From NCBI RefSeq assembly GCF_902150025.1, contig NZ_CABFVS010000015.1:1-64000 (forward strand): 64,000 bases of DNA. The letters run 5' to 3'. Source of the DNA: Bartonella massiliensis. Lineage in GTDB: Bacteria > Pseudomonadota > Alphaproteobacteria > Rhizobiales > Rhizobiaceae. The translations under genes were made by a program, and so were the position numbers. Numbering within the stretch: position 1 is the first letter of the stretch; the number at the start of each line of letters is the position of its first letter. The notes below the pieces were generated by a model. The model worked only from the letters and a program-made list of their open reading frames with translations. It was not told where the DNA came from and did not search any database. Shown here in pieces: positions 36,000 through 47,018 of this stretch.

Positions 36000-36704
36000 A
36001 TGACCAATCACGTTCAAGTTTTGTGTGACGATGCCCCTCACCTTCTTGTGATTGATGATGATACACGTATTCGCAATCTTTTATTTCAGTTTCTCATTAA
36101 AAATGGATTTCGTGTTTCCGTTTCAGCCAATGCCAATCAAGCAAGACGACTATTGGCAAGTTTAGATTTTGATCTTCTTATCGTTGATGTCATGATGCCT
36201 GGTGAAAATGGTCTTAATCTTACCCATTCACTGCGCCAAACAAAAGATGTTCCTATCCTCATGCTAACAGCTTTATCAGAAACAGACAGTCGTATCCGTG
36301 GATTAGAAGCAGGCGCAGATGATTATCTCGCCAAGCCGTTTGATCCTCGTGAACTTCTCCTTCGCATCAACGCCATTTTACGACGCGGTTTCCCCCTATC
36401 CCAACCTAAAATTGAGCAAATCGTTTTTGGTCCTTATATATTTTCAATTTCACGGCGTGAACTTAAAAGGGGAGGAGAAGTTATTAAGTTAACCGATAAA
36501 GAACAAAAAATGATGGTCATTTTTGCTGAAAATGCTGGTGACATTATTCCGCGTCATCAATTTGCAATGGATGAAAACACGATTAGTGAACGTGCCATTG
36601 ATGTACAAATCAACCGCCTTCGTCGTAAGATCGAAAAAAATCCAGCCCTGCCTATATGGCTCCAAACCGTGCGAGGAATAGGGTATAAGCTCTCAATTGA
36701 ATAG
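36000..36704 (+). CDS. OmpR-family response regulator, PetR-like
   Basis: Cytoplasmic DNA-binding regulator of 234 aa. The receiver domain has the acidic pair in VIDDD (about residues 18-22), phospho-acceptor Asp63 in LLIVDVMMPGENG, and a switch lysine in YLAKPFDP. The C-terminal winged helix ends with RAIDVQINRLRRKIE and TVRGIGYKL. By recall it resembles PetR of Rhodobacter; the petABC genes are in the window but 14 kb away. The sensor kinase follows after 8 bases, so the two form an operon. The signal sensed and the genes controlled are unknown. Confidence 0.88.
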   Translation: MTNHVQVLCDDAPHLLVIDDDTRIRNLLFQFLIKNGFRVSVSANANQARRLLASLDFDLLIVDVMMPGENGLNLTHSLRQTKDVPILMLTALSETDSRIRGLEAGADDYLAKPFDPRELLLRINAILRRGFPLSQPKIEQIVFGPYIFSISRRELKRGGEVIKLTDKEQKMMVIFAENAGDIIPRHQFAMDENTISERAIDVQINRLRRKIEKNPALPIWLQTVRGIGYKLSIE

Positions 36705-36712
36705 GCGCCAGA

Positions 36713-38053
36713 ATGACTAAACCTTTAAGACTTTTTTTTCGATGGTTAACGAAAAAGATGCCTAAACGGCTTTATGCTCGCTCTTTGATCATTATTATTG
36801 CTCCCATGGTGCTTTTGCAAACAGTCATTGCTTATGTCTTTATGGAACGTCATTGGCAAATGGTAACTGAGCGTCTTTCAACAGCTGTTGTGCATGATAT
36901 TGCAGCTATTATTGATATTATTGAAACATATCCGCAAAAAGATAACTATGAAGATATCAAACGTATTGCACAACAACGTATGGAACTAAATATTTCTATT
37001 CTCTCTCCTGCCCCTCTTCCTCCTCCAGGACCTAAGCCATTTTTTGCAATTCTTGATTATTTTCTCAGTGAAGAAATCACCCGCCAAATTAATCGTCCCT
37101 TCTGGATTGATACCGTAGGGGATTCTGACCTTGTTGAAATCCGTATTCACCTTGGTCACAGCATCTTGCGCGTCTTTGCACCACGCAGTCAAGCTTATGC
37201 TTCCAATACGGCTATTTTTTTAAGCTGGATGGTAGGAACTGCTCTTGTGTTATTGCTGATAGCAATTTATTTCTTACGCAACCAAATAAAACCCATTCAA
37301 CAACTTGCTGAAGCGGCTGAAAGTTTTGGGCGTGGTCGTCCTTTACCAAAAGGATTTCAACCACAAGGAGCCGATGAAGTTCGTCGTGCTAGTATTGCTT
37401 TCTTGCGCATGCGCGAACGAATTGAACGTCAGATAGAACAACGCACTATGATGCTCTCAGGTGTAAGCCATGATTTAAGAACTATTCTGACACGTTTTAA
37501 ACTTCAGTTAGCATTAGCAAATACTGATTTTGATATTAAACCACTTGAGCAAGATGTCAGTGATATGCAAAATATGTTAGAAGATTATCTTGCTTTTGCC
37601 CGTGGTGAAGGAAGTGAAAGTGTTAAAACCTTTGACCTCAATGCTCTTATGCAAAAATTCTCTGCCGATGCTCATCTTCACAAACGTCAATTTTCCTACA
37701 CCATTGAAGGCCCTACAGAGATACAAGTACGCCCCTGGGCTTTCACACGCTTGGTCAACAATCTTGTCTCGAATGCATTTTGTTATGGCACAACCGTAAA
37801 ACTAACGGCTCACTCTCAACAAGAATCCTTTATATTGATCATCGATGATGATGGACCTGGGATTCATAAAGATATGCGAACAGAAGTTTTTAAACCATTT
37901 TTTAGAATTGATAAAGCACGAAATCAAGATGAAAGTGGAACAGGACTTGGCCTTTCTATTGCTCAAAACATAGCACGAAGCCATGGCGGCAATATACAAC
38001 TCGATGAGAGCCCTCTGGGGGGTTTACGCGCTATTCTCGATATCCCCCTATGA
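36713..38053 (+). CDS. EnvZ-like sensor histidine kinase
   Basis: Inner-membrane sensor of 446 aa and partner of the preceding regulator. Membrane helices lie at about residues 22-44 and 163-186, enclosing a periplasmic domain of about 115 residues. A HAMP linker (RNQIKPIQQLAEAAESFGRG) leads to the HisKA box MLSGVSHDLRTILTRF (His253). The ATPase domain has the N box (LVNNLVSNAFCYG), DDDGPGI and GTGLGLSIAQNIA. The periplasmic loop has a PLPPPGPKP proline stretch. The EnvZ-type VSHDLRT box means phosphatase activity is also likely. No hairpin terminator is obvious after it. Confidence 0.9.
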   Translation: MTKPLRLFFRWLTKKMPKRLYARSLIIIIAPMVLLQTVIAYVFMERHWQMVTERLSTAVVHDIAAIIDIIETYPQKDNYEDIKRIAQQRMELNISILSPAPLPPPGPKPFFAILDYFLSEEITRQINRPFWIDTVGDSDLVEIRIHLGHSILRVFAPRSQAYASNTAIFLSWMVGTALVLLLIAIYFLRNQIKPIQQLAEAAESFGRGRPLPKGFQPQGADEVRRASIAFLRMRERIERQIEQRTMMLSGVSHDLRTILTRFKLQLALANTDFDIKPLEQDVSDMQNMLEDYLAFARGEGSESVKTFDLNALMQKFSADAHLHKRQFSYTIEGPTEIQVRPWAFTRLVNNLVSNAFCYGTTVKLTAHSQQESFILIIDDDGPGIHKDMRTEVFKPFFRIDKARNQDESGTGLGLSIAQNIARSHGGNIQLDESPLGGLRAILDIPL

Positions 38054-38099
38054 GCAATATTTCAGAAAAACATCTGTAAAAAATAACAGACTTGATATT

Positions 38100-38600
38100 T
38101 TAGGCATTCCCTACAGTTTCAAATAAAGTGTATTGCAGTGCTTTGTAAGCGTTTTCTCCTGATAAAGCGACCATCTGAAAGGCAACATAATGGCTTTCAC
38201 AGACTTTAAGTGCATGTATCAACAATGTTTCAACCTGTATATGAGATGGATGCACCCCCCCAGCCAAAAGAAGACCTTGTCGATAAATAACCGAATTATT
38301 CCTTTGCCAGTAATCAAAATGTCCCAACAACAATTTCTCATTAATCGCTAGTAATAAACGCTGTATTTCGGCTGTTCGAGCATTTTCAATAGAAAGATCA
38401 AATGAACATGCCAAATGAAGTGCTTCCTGCTCTTCCATCCATGAAAAAGCAAGACGATAATTTGCTCGTTTTCCTTCCACACAAACGCTAATTTCATCTT
38501 GTGCATCCCGCTCAAACGACCAATCATATTCACAAGCTATCTGTTCAATAAAGTCAACAGGATGCTCTTTTCTCTCTGTGGCGCAAAATGCAAGCCTCAT
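38100..38600 (-). CDS. YbjN-domain protein
   Basis: Soluble protein of 166 aa with the YbjN fold (a T3SS-chaperone-like sensory domain). Visible are the N-terminal DFIEQIACEYDWSFERD, a central strand-rich part with ALHLACSFDLSI, and NEKLLLGHFDYWQRNNSVIYRQGLLL, a pattern I associate with alphaproteobacterial YbjN proteins. Its biochemical role is not established. Two adjacent ATGs exist; ATG 38600 lies 6 bases after GAGG and is preferred to 38603. It converges with the sensor kinase gene. Confidence 0.75.
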   Translation of the reverse strand: MRLAFCATERKEHPVDFIEQIACEYDWSFERDAQDEISVCVEGKRANYRLAFSWMEEQEALHLACSFDLSIENARTAEIQRLLLAINEKLLLGHFDYWQRNNSVIYRQGLLLAGGVHPSHIQVETLLIHALKVCESHYVAFQMVALSGENAYKALQYTLFETVGNA

Positions 38601-38976
38601 CATAATCCTCAATCATCTTAAAACATCGTCAACAAAATATAAAATACCTAAACTGTAACAATATTTTGCTACAATCAGAATCTTTACACCAAACAATTAC
38701 ACATTAAAGACATCGACAATACACAAATACCCAGAACACACCCACACGCTTGGAGGCGTACTCTTTGAGGGCAACCAGATAATCATAAAACGAATCATCA
38801 AGTCTTTTCAGTGTATTGATACAATTTCATAGCGCCAGCCCCCCCTGATTCAAAAAATGTATTTTTAGCAAAAATAAACAAATGCTCTCCTCTAACAGAC
38901 TCAAGATTAAGCATTTTTTAGTTTCACGCATCATATTGAAAAATTGGGGATATTTTTTTAAAGAAACTATTTTGCT
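38601..38976. other. Intergenic gap, YbjN gene to ubiK-like gene
   Basis: About 375 bp lie between two minus-strand genes. No ORF, repeat copy or clear hairpin is seen; there is a short C-run near 38841-38846. Confidence 0.45.
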
Positions 38977-39246
38977 TTATTTCGTGTCCGCGTTTTTTTT
39001 AAGATCATCTTTTTCCAAATCATCAAGGCGCCTTTTTAAATCAGCATTATCAGCATGAACTTTCAGCACTAACTCCTTAAAGGCTTCAAATTCTTCGCGA
39101 GAAACAAGATCAAGTTTGTTTGCTATCTTTTCGGCCTGCCCCCGAAAAGCTGTTCCAGCTTCACGTCGTATACCTTGCACAACGTCAGCAGCATCCGTTG
39201 CTAATTTCGCTAATTCATCAAAAATACGGTTTGATCCATTACGCAT
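38977..39246 (-). CDS. Accessory factor UbiK family protein (BMFP)
   Basis: Short coiled-coil protein of 89 aa. NRIFDELAKLATDAADVVQG and KIANKLDLVSREEFEAFKEL, followed by a Leu-heptad (ADLKRRLDDLEKDD), are characteristic of the BMFP/YqiC family. In E. coli the homologue UbiK assists ubiquinone biosynthesis and can promote membrane fusion in vitro. ATG 39246 lies 6 bases after AAGGAAG; the upstream in-frame extension to 39297 lacks such a site. It is divergent from lgt. Confidence 0.82.
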   Translation of the reverse strand: MRNGSNRIFDELAKLATDAADVVQGIRREAGTAFRGQAEKIANKLDLVSREEFEAFKELVLKVHADNADLKRRLDDLEKDDLKKNADTK

Positions 39247-39517
39247 AAAAATCTTCCTTAAATAATTATTGACACACGCATTATAGCGTATTCTCATAAC
39301 ATTTAGATACTGTAATTTGTTCCTTTTACTCTATTTTTGCTGTGCGGACTTTTCATGACGATTTTGTTTGAATTTTTTTTGACAATGATAAATCAGTGGA
39401 AACTTCTTTACCTTTCTGACTTGTCTCTCTCTTGACTTGACCATTATGCATTCATCTGTCATTTCTGATCATCAAAGTCACTTCATATTCATCTCGTAGA
39501 ATGTAAATGCTTAATCC

Positions 39518-40396
39518 ATGAATAATCTGCCTTGTCCTGCCATTGCTTTTCCGTCTTTTCTTGATCCTGTCATTGTTCAGCTAGGGCCCATAGCTCTCCA
39601 TTGGTATGGACTTGGTTACGTCGTGGGTATTCTTTTTGCTTGGTGGTATGCACAAAAATTATTAAACAAAACATCTCTATGGCATAAAAATCATCCTCCT
39701 ATGGATAAAGAGAAGATCGGAGATTTTGTTGTCTGGTCTGCCATAAGTGTTGTTGTCGGAGGACGTTTAGGACAAGTCCTTGTATGGGATCCCATTTACT
39801 ATTTTAACCATCCCAGTGCCATTATCGCCGTATGGGATGGGGGAATGTCTTTTCATGGCGGACTCATTGGCATTATCATTGCAATGATCTGGTTTGCCCG
39901 TAAAAATCATATCAACATACGATCCATGTTTGATATTATTGCTGCAGGGGCTCCTATTGGTATCGGCATTGTACGAATCTGTAACTTCATCAACCAAGAG
40001 TTATGGGGCAATATGACCACACATCCTTGGGCTGTTTGTTTTCCTCTTGATCCTTACTATCTACCACGCCATCCAAGCCAACTTTACGAAGCCTTCATGG
40101 AAGGATTTCTTCTCTTTATCATCTTATGTCTTTTGATTTTTGTTTTCAAAGTATTAAAACGCCCTGGAACTGTAGCAGGAATATTTATTATAGGCTACGC
40201 AATAGCACGCAGTATTTCTGAAATTTACCGTGCACCTCAAGAAGATCCAGAATGGTTTTCGACACTTTTCCATTCTACTGGTTTTACCTATGGCATGGCT
40301 TTATCTCTTCCCATGTTTCTTTTAGGATTTTATCTTCTTCGCCATGCCTTTAAATATAAATTGACAGAAAATGGCCAATCTCAAAGAAAAAATTAA
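39518..40396 (+). CDS. lgt: Prolipoprotein diacylglyceryl transferase
   Basis: Inner-membrane enzyme that attaches diacylglycerol from phosphatidylglycerol to the lipobox cysteine of prolipoproteins. The product (292 aa) has about seven membrane segments, with [40 protein letters not shown], and the signature [21 protein letters not shown] (Lgt usually has GRxxNFxNxE). [12 protein letters not shown] follows. Its likely substrates in this window include the L,D-transpeptidase lipoprotein at 48059-48805. Its 3' end overlaps the next gene by 26 bp. Confidence 0.94.
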   Translation: MNNLPCPAIAFPSFLDPVIVQLGPIALHWYGLGYVVGILFAWWYAQKLLNKTSLWHKNHPPMDKEKIGDFVVWSAISVVVGGRLGQVLVWDPIYYFNHPSAIIAVWDGGMSFHGGLIGIIIAMIWFARKNHINIRSMFDIIAAGAPIGIGIVRICNFINQELWGNMTTHPWAVCFPLDPYYLPRHPSQLYEAFMEGFLLFIILCLLIFVFKVLKRPGTVAGIFIIGYAIARSISEIYRAPQEDPEWFSTLFHSTGFTYGMALSLPMFLLGFYLLRHAFKYKLTENGQSQRKN

Positions 40397-41449
40397 AGAA
40401 ATTATTGCCCTTAATGGACCAATCACCGTTAGCCAATATATGATGTTAGCACTTAGCGACCCTCAATATGGTTATTATCAAACACAAATACCTTTTGGGC
40501 GTGCTGGTGATTTCATTACAGCCCCAGAAATAAGCCAATTATTTGGAGAGATGATTGGCATTTGGACTCTTGCAAGCTGGAAAGCCCAAAATTGTCCTCA
40601 GCCTTTTATTCTTGCTGAAATAGGTCCAGGACGTGGAACTTTGATGGATGACATTTTGCGAACCATTCAAAAGCTCTCTACAACAGCATTTAATGCGGCT
40701 GAAATTTTTTTGGTCGAAATAAGCCAACAACTTGCAAAAGAACAAAAAGCGCGCCTTAGCTCTTATCAAAAAAAATCAATCACATTGAAAACTTTAATCA
40801 AATTCCTTTAAAACCTCTCTTCCTTATTGCGAATGAATTCCTTGATGCACTCCCCATCAACCAATATATTAAAGTCAATGGAGAATGGAAAGAGCGCTGC
40901 ATTACTATTAATCAAGATGGAGATTTTATCTTTATTGCTGCCCCGCATAAGCTTCCCTCTTCTTGTTTACAAACCCATTGCTCTAAAGTTCCTGATGGAA
41001 CAATTTTTGAACATGCCCCCTTACGACATCAATTCATGCAACAAGTCAGCCACCATTTAGTGCAAATGACAGGTTCTGCTTTGCTTATCGACTATGGTGC
41101 TTGTGAACTTGCTTTTGGCGATACCTTGCAAGCACTCTCAAAACATCAATTTCGCGATGTTTTTGATGCCCCTGGTGAACATGATTTAACATCCCATGTT
41201 GATTTTTCTTTTTTAAAAAACATTGCTCTTGAAAAAGGCTGTTTTTCTGAAATCTTAGAGCAAGGAGACTTTCTCTTTAAAATGGGAATTTTAGAACGTG
41301 CAAAACAGCTTGGAATGGATAAAAATGCCCCCTTGCAAGAAAAAATCTGCCAAGACATTATACGACTCACGGATCCAGATCAAATGGGCAAACTCTTTAA
41401 AGTGTTACATGTCAGTGATAAAAATATATCGATACCTCCTCAATTTTGA
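40371..41449 (+). pseudogene. MidA-type SAM-dependent methyltransferase, frameshifted
   Basis: Class I methyltransferase of the MidA/NDUFAF7 (DUF185) family, which in mitochondria methylates a complex I subunit. The first frame (40371-40811) encodes the N-terminal half with GPITVSQYMMLAL, YYQ, GDFITAPEISQLFGE and the SAM-binding AEIGPGRGTLMDDIL. The second half lies in the -1 frame from about 40778 to 41449, with PLFLIANEFLDALPI, LIDYGA, DLTSHVDFSFL and a C-terminal LTDPDQMGKLFKVL. The break falls at an 8-A run (40768-40775). One more A, or two fewer, would restore a 359-aa protein of normal length. It may be a pseudogene, a sequencing error or polymerase slippage. The start overlaps lgt. Confidence 0.85.
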
Positions 41450-41543
41450 TGATTGGCGATTGTGGCAATAAATCCATTATTATCTGAAACTTTACGAGCA
41501 TCTCCCCTCCCCTTACTTCCCATAATCCCCATAAGGAACTTTT

Positions 41544-42326
41544 ATGAAACCTATCCTTCATCCTATCCTTGCAAAAAATCTTTCTGCTTTACACCTCCAT
41601 GGAATAAAACATGGTTTTTTTACACGCCAAGGGGGTGTTTCAAAAGATCTTTATCATAGCCTTAATGTTGGAAAAAGTTCAAATGATCAACTTGTACATA
41701 TTGTGCACAATCGTCTTTTGATCGCTGATTATTTTGGTATTGAGGCACAAAATCTCGTTACAGTTAATCAAATACATTCCTGTAATGTTGTCGTCGTTCA
41801 TCAAGCCATGATCGGTGTTCTTCCGCAAGCTGATGCTCTTGTTACGACCACACCAAAACTCGCTATTGGGGTTCTTACAGCAGATTGTGGCCCCATTCTA
41901 TTTGCTGATCCGCAAGCTGGAGTCATCGCCGCAACACATGCTGGCTGGCGCGGAAGTTTAAATGGAATTATCGAGAAAACAATTGCTGTTATGGAACAAC
42001 AAGGCGCTAAAAGGCAATCAATAACAGCAGTGCTGGGACCTTGTATTGGCCCTTGCCACTATGAAGTAACCGGTGAATTTTATAACCAATTTATGGAGTA
42101 TCATAGCAAATTTCAAAAATATTTTTTAAAAACAGAAAAAGTCGATCACTTTTACTTTAATCTGTGGGCATTTATTATCAATCAACTCAAAGAAGCAGGC
42201 GTTAATGCTTCTTGTGTAGAGCTTTGTACCTATCAAGATGAACAGCGTTTTTTTTCTTATCGACGTGCAACACACCGCGATGAGCCTGATTATGGACGGC
42301 AAATTTCTGCTATTATGTTACAATAA
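41544..42326 (+). CDS. pgeF: Peptidoglycan editing factor PgeF (YfiH/laccase-domain)
   Basis: Zinc-dependent protein of 260 aa from the CNF1/YfiH-like fold. Relatives remove mis-incorporated residues from peptidoglycan precursors, and older annotations call them polyphenol oxidases. Visible are HGFFTRQGGVS, VNQIHSCNVV, the metal-binding cysteine in LTADCGPILF, THAGWRGSLNG, LGPCIGPCHYEV and a C-terminal FFSYRRATHRDEPDYGRQ. AAGGA lies 6 bases before the ATG. It follows the MidA-type gene in the same direction, an order I recall from related genomes. Confidence 0.9.
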   Translation: MKPILHPILAKNLSALHLHGIKHGFFTRQGGVSKDLYHSLNVGKSSNDQLVHIVHNRLLIADYFGIEAQNLVTVNQIHSCNVVVVHQAMIGVLPQADALVTTTPKLAIGVLTADCGPILFADPQAGVIAATHAGWRGSLNGIIEKTIAVMEQQGAKRQSITAVLGPCIGPCHYEVTGEFYNQFMEYHSKFQKYFLKTEKVDHFYFNLWAFIINQLKEAGVNASCVELCTYQDEQRFFSYRRATHRDEPDYGRQISAIMLQ

Positions 42327-43658
42327 AAAATAAATATTTTTTCATTCATAAAAAGATCAAAACAGCAAAATAAGAAGTAAGTTCTTTTGTACTATGGCTT
42401 TTTCATGAAATTCTTATCAGCTTCATAAAACACGAAAACTGTCGCTATAACGATTGCTCCCTTTTTTTCACTATTTGATTATCATGATTTCTAACAAAAT
42501 AATTATTTAGATATGCCCATCTTTTTCCTCGAACATGAGATATCATGCATATGAAAACTATTTTTTTATAAATAACTCTAGAAAAAAAACAATCAATATT
42601 GAATAAGCATTTGAAGATAAAAAATCTTCACAGTCCCCTTTTTCACAGCTAAATATACGTTTCAGAAACTTACAACAAAAAAGATAAACTCTTACGTATC
42701 TTCATTTATTTCATATATTAGATTTATAATTCGTCATTTTATATGTTGCATAAAAAGAAAAATATCGTGAGACTTCTCTCGTTTCTCTTTATATTAAATC
42801 AATAAAAGTCATTTTCTTATACATCGCTAGAAAGGTTGTGGTATAAATAAAAATCATTAAAAAAAGAATATGATGGTATTGCGTAAATAAAGATGATGGA
42901 AGCCAAATGGTCTTAAACTCTTCACAATTGACTTTGCCGTTATATCCTTCACAAACACCACAATGAAATGGGTTTATGACACATATTGCAAAACTTTCCT
43001 TCAAACAAACACACAAATACAATTTATTTGGGATGTTCTATTTTACATGAAAGATATTTTTCTATTAAAATACCCTCGTATTAAAGCTATTCTTTTAGAG
43101 AACAAAAAACTTAAACGAATATTGGATGATTAAAATATATTCACTGACTTCATGCTTTAGCAGTAAATAGTCCTAAAAGACACTTTGATTTTTAAAATAT
43201 CAATAAACATGGCATGCTTTAAGCATAGGTAAAAACATCCTTACAATAAACAGCGTATAAAGACTCATAGAGATAATTTTTTATTATAAAGTAAAATTCA
43301 TCTATGTAATGAACATGACTCGTTTAAAAATATAAAGAGCATACGCATTTAAATGGGATTTTGTCACTAAACTCTTTTAAAAATCTTATTACTCAATGAT
43401 CAAAACAGATAAAATACATACATCATTCTCTATTCTAAATCCCCCTGGACCAATTAAATCATATCCTTTTTTTTGTTACAATTTCAAGAATTAACTCTCC
43501 AAAGAACAAAAATTTTGGAAAAAGAGAAAGAACGCCGCATAGTTCTTTAATAATCATCAATAAAATTGTAAGGCTTTTGTAATTGTTTTCTTGCAATTTA
43601 GTAAAAAGAAAGTAAAAACCGTGTCGCATTCCCACCATGATTATTCAGAGGTTCTACT
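42327..43658. other. 1.3-kb gene desert between pgeF and prs
   Basis: No gene is called. It holds integrase relic F (42713-43025). The rest is AT-rich and unremarkable, apart from a GGGGGATTT-type C-run near 43441-43447 (minus strand). An AGAGGT site at its end serves prs. Confidence 0.5.
42713..43025 (+). pseudogene. Integrase relic, copy F
   Basis: The leader landmarks ATATTAGATTTATAAT, AATATCGTGAGACTTCTC and AATCAATAAAAGTCATT are followed directly by a decayed arm-domain frame. It reads NKDDGSQMVLN (for HKRKDGGAQW) and later LSFKQTHKY (for VSLKQAREY). An internal deletion has removed the segment encoding DGAGL. Not functional. Confidence 0.55.
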
Positions 43659-44591
43659 ATGAAACTTTTCTGCGGAAATTCTAATCCACGCCTAGCCGAA
43701 GATGTTACAAATTATCTAAACATTCCCTTAGGAAGAGCAACTGTAAAGCGTTTTGCTGATCAAGAAATTTTCGTAGAGTTACATGAAAATGTCCGTGGAC
43801 AAGATGTTTTTGTTTTGCAATCCACATCTTATCCCGCAAATGATCATTTGATGGAACTGCTTATCATGATTGATGCCCTTCGTCGTTCTTCTGCGCGTCG
43901 TATTACAGCGGTTATCCCCTATTTTGGCTACGCCCGCCAAGATAGAAAGCCTGGACCACGGACTCCCATTTCTGCAAAGCTTGTTGCTAATCTAATTACT
44001 CAAGCAGGCGCCCATCGGGTTTTAACATTAGACCTTCATGCAGGACAAATTCAAGGTTTTTTTGATATCCCTACGGATAATCTTTATGCTGTTCCTGTCA
44101 TTTCTCGCGATGTCAAAGTACACTATTCTCTTGAAAATGTTATTGTTGTTTCACCGGATGTGGGTGGTGTGGTTCGCGCTCGCTCGCTCGCCAAGCGCTT
44201 AAACAGCTTGCTTGCTATTGTCGATAAACGTCGTGAACGCCCTGGTGAATCAGAAGTTATGAATATTATTGGAGACGTATCGGGAAAAGATTGTCTTTTG
44301 CTAGATGATATTGTTGATTCAGGTGGAACTTTATGCAATGCAGCAAGCGCTCTGCTTAAACACGGTGCCAATAGTGTCACGGCTTATATCACGCACGGCG
44401 TTCTCTCTGGTAGTGCTATTGAGCGCATTACCCACTCAGAAATGAAAGAGTTGGTTATTACCGATTCAATTATGCCAACAGAGGCCATTGAAAAGGCCCA
44501 TAATATTCGCGTTTTGCCCATTGCCGATCTCATTGGAGAAGCAATCGCCAGAACAGCAGCAGAACAATCCGTTTCCAGTTTATTTGGTTAA
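43659..44591 (+). CDS. prs: Ribose-phosphate pyrophosphokinase
   Basis: Makes PRPP from ribose 5-phosphate and ATP for purine, pyrimidine, histidine, tryptophan and NAD synthesis. The product (310 aa) has [16 protein letters not shown], the ATP-binding [27 protein letters not shown], the catalytic flexible loop [10 protein letters not shown] and the PRPP motif [13 protein letters not shown]. It is full length and typical of class I enzymes. The stop overlaps that of the convergent ATPase gene by 4 bp. Confidence 0.96.
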   Translation: MKLFCGNSNPRLAEDVTNYLNIPLGRATVKRFADQEIFVELHENVRGQDVFVLQSTSYPANDHLMELLIMIDALRRSSARRITAVIPYFGYARQDRKPGPRTPISAKLVANLITQAGAHRVLTLDLHAGQIQGFFDIPTDNLYAVPVISRDVKVHYSLENVIVVSPDVGGVVRARSLAKRLNSLLAIVDKRRERPGESEVMNIIGDVSGKDCLLLDDIVDSGGTLCNAASALLKHGANSVTAYITHGVLSGSAIERITHSEMKELVITDSIMPTEAIEKAHNIRVLPIADLIGEAIARTAAEQSVSSLFG

Positions 44592-46093
44592 AGTGGTTCT
44601 TTGGGATCTCCTGGTGCTGTTTCGACACCAAGATTAGGAAATGCAACAATACGTTGACCACTAAAATGCGTATGAATAACAATGAGTCCGCGCTCTTCAA
44701 AGTAGGTTAAAAGCCGACGTGCACGACTTAAAGAATGTGTTCCATAAAGATGGGCTAAGAATGCATCAGATGGGCACGGCTTTCCGCCCAATGCAGCCTG
44801 TGCTACATTCAAAAAAACGCCTTGGACATCATCTTCCAAACTTTCTGATATCTGCAAAATATGTTTCCAATGTTCACTGACAGCTGTTTGTTCATCAACA
44901 AATGCTTGCGCAATCGCTAATTTACGCCGAAATTGTGAAAGATTAAAAGGAACCTTTGACATACCATGGATACGACAACGAACCGAAAAATCTTGATAAA
45001 GTACCGCTGTTGAACGATAAAAAGCCTCAGGGTCCTCAAGAATTTCCCGAATAACTTGTTCTGCTTGACTGTTATGCTCAACATCAGAAAATTCAGGAAA
45101 TAAGCTTGGGTTTTCCTTCAATATTTCTTGTTTTTTATGCACCACCTCTTCTAACATCTCGTGCATTGATTTTTCTCTCACCGGCTCTCGTGTTTGTTTA
45201 AATGGTGTTAAAATTTCCTCTGGTGAAGCCGTAAAAACGAGTTCTTGTACATCTACATCATCCCGTTCTATCGGAAGTGGCATTAATTTAGGGCTAGAAG
45301 AGCGTGCTAACGTTTCAACCGAACCAATGATAATGGGTAAGGGGCGTCTTGATAAAGCAGGACCTAAAGCAATAAAATGTCCCCGCTCAAGATCCCTAAA
45401 CATTTCTGCTTGACGACGCTCCATTCCCAAAAGATCAGCCGCACGCACCATATCAATATCTAAAAAAGTCCGTCCTATTAAAAAGTTTGAAGCTTCAGCA
45501 GCAACATTTTTGGCAAGCTTAGCTAAACGTTGTGTCGCAATAACACCAGCAAGCCCCCGTTTACGCCCTCGACACATAAGATTGGTCATAGCACTCAGAG
45601 AAATCTTACGTGCTTCATCGGAAACTTCTCCTGCCGCAGTTGGAGCAAACAATTGTGCTTCATCAACAACGACAAGCATAGGATACCAATAATCACGTTC
45701 CACATCAAAAAGTGCTCCAAGGAAAGCCCCCACAGCACGCATCTGTTGTTCAGTATCCAACCCTTCAAGATTAAATACCACCGAAACCCGATGTTGCCGA
45801 ATGCGATGAGCAATACGCGTCAACTCTAATTCGCTGCGTTGAGCCTCTACAATAACATGACCAAATTTATCTGCCAAAGTTACAAAATCACCTTCTGGAT
45901 CAATTACACAGTGTTGCACCCACTGAGCACTTTGCTCTAAAAGACGGCGTAAAAGATGTGATTTCCCTGAACCAGAATTTCCTTGTACAAGAAGACGTGT
46001 CGCCAATAATTCTTCCAAGTCAAGAAGTGCTGGCATCGATTTATGTAAAGCACGACTCTCTGACATCTCACCCAAGGCAATCTCAACCTTCAT
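44588..46093 (-). CDS. HerA-like P-loop ATPase (DUF87 family)
   Basis: Hexameric-type motor ATPase of 501 aa related to HerA/FtsK. It has Walker [15 protein letters not shown] (about residues 39-52), Walker [13 protein letters not shown] (about 142-153), a sensor segment [13 protein letters not shown], and an arginine-containing GRKRGL. The C-terminal 200 residues include a Glu/Lys-rich linker and a winged-helix-like end ([19 protein letters not shown]). No NurA nuclease lies beside it, so the classical HerA-NurA end-resection pairing is not visible. Its role in alphaproteobacteria is unclear to me. GGAG precedes the ATG. Confidence 0.8.
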   Translation of the reverse strand: MKVEIALGEMSESRALHKSMPALLDLEELLATRLLVQGNSGSGKSHLLRRLLEQSAQWVQHCVIDPEGDFVTLADKFGHVIVEAQRSELELTRIAHRIRQHRVSVVFNLEGLDTEQQMRAVGAFLGALFDVERDYWYPMLVVVDEAQLFAPTAAGEVSDEARKISLSAMTNLMCRGRKRGLAGVIATQRLAKLAKNVAAEASNFLIGRTFLDIDMVRAADLLGMERRQAEMFRDLERGHFIALGPALSRRPLPIIIGSVETLARSSSPKLMPLPIERDDVDVQELVFTASPEEILTPFKQTREPVREKSMHEMLEEVVHKKQEILKENPSLFPEFSDVEHNSQAEQVIREILEDPEAFYRSTAVLYQDFSVRCRIHGMSKVPFNLSQFRRKLAIAQAFVDEQTAVSEHWKHILQISESLEDDVQGVFLNVAQAALGGKPCPSDAFLAHLYGTHSLSRARRLLTYFEERGLIVIHTHFSGQRIVAFPNLGVETAPGDPKEPL

Positions 46094-46380
46094 AACATCT
46101 CCAGTATTTGACCTTAAACATATCAGCGCCTATTGGTTGATTCTTCATCCGCACCGCAATTTGTAACATTTCCTCCTTTTTAACGGTAGAAATCATCGAT
46201 TTTTCCCACAACTCTTGCATCTATGAATAGTTTGAATTATAGAACAAACTTCTGCGTAGACACCCTTGGAGGCAACGCAGAATGGAGCAATCGCTGTTTA
46301 TCAGTGCATATCTTCATATCCATGCAAAAACTATTATTGTTTTTGAAGGATCTCCAATCATGTAAATAAGGACTTAAATT

Positions 46381-47010
46381 ATGAGCAAAAGCTACACTCT
46401 TAAGGCCGAAAAACGCGAGCGGGTTGGTAAGGGGTCCTCCCGTGAACTTCGCCGCAACGGTCTTATTCCTGCTGTCATTTATGGTGGAAAACAGCCACCT
46501 TTGGCAATAACAGTTCCCTATAAAGAAATTTTCTATAAAATTCACGCCGGTGGCTTTCGGACCACTGTCGCAACAATTATTCTCGACAAGCAAAAAATTA
46601 TGGTCTTGCCAAAGGATTATCAATTAGATCCCGTGCGTGACTTTCCCCTCCATGTCGATTTCTTGCGCATTTCAGCAAAATCGGTTGTGGAAGTCAATAT
46701 TCCAGTTCACTTCCTTAATGAAGATACAGCACCTGGAATTAAAAAGGGTGGTGTCCTCAATATTGTTCGGCACGAAATTGAATGTACTGCTCCAGCAAAT
46801 GCTATCCCTGAAGCTATTGAAATTGATCTCTCCAGCTACTCTATTGGTGATTCTATTCACATTTCAGCCGTACAGCTACCAAAAGATGTGACGCCCATCA
46901 TCCAAGATCGAGACTTTACCATTGCAACCATTGCAGCTCCTGCTACCTTGGAGATCAGTGATGAAACTCCTGAACAAGAAAATGATGAAGACGATACACA
47001 AACTTCATAA
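46381..47010 (+). CDS. rplY: 50S ribosomal protein L25/Ctc
   Basis: 5S-rRNA-binding ribosomal protein of the long (Ctc) form, 209 aa. The N-terminal L25 domain ([25 protein letters not shown]) is followed by the C-terminal TL5-type beta domain ([22 protein letters not shown], and [19 protein letters not shown]) and an acidic tail. A terminator lies at 47019-47040. The neighbour pth follows in the common rplY-pth-ychF order, interrupted later by the L,D-transpeptidase gene. AAGGA precedes the ATG by 9 bases. Confidence 0.96.
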   Translation: MSKSYTLKAEKRERVGKGSSRELRRNGLIPAVIYGGKQPPLAITVPYKEIFYKIHAGGFRTTVATIILDKQKIMVLPKDYQLDPVRDFPLHVDFLRISAKSVVEVNIPVHFLNEDTAPGIKKGGVLNIVRHEIECTAPANAIPEAIEIDLSSYSIGDSIHISAVQLPKDVTPIIQDRDFTIATIAAPATLEISDETPEQENDEDDTQTS

Positions 47011-47018
47011 AAATCAAC

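Noticed and set aside
42789-43022. 77-codon minus-strand ORF
   Set aside because: It runs antisense to relic F, whose plus-strand reading explains the sequence better.
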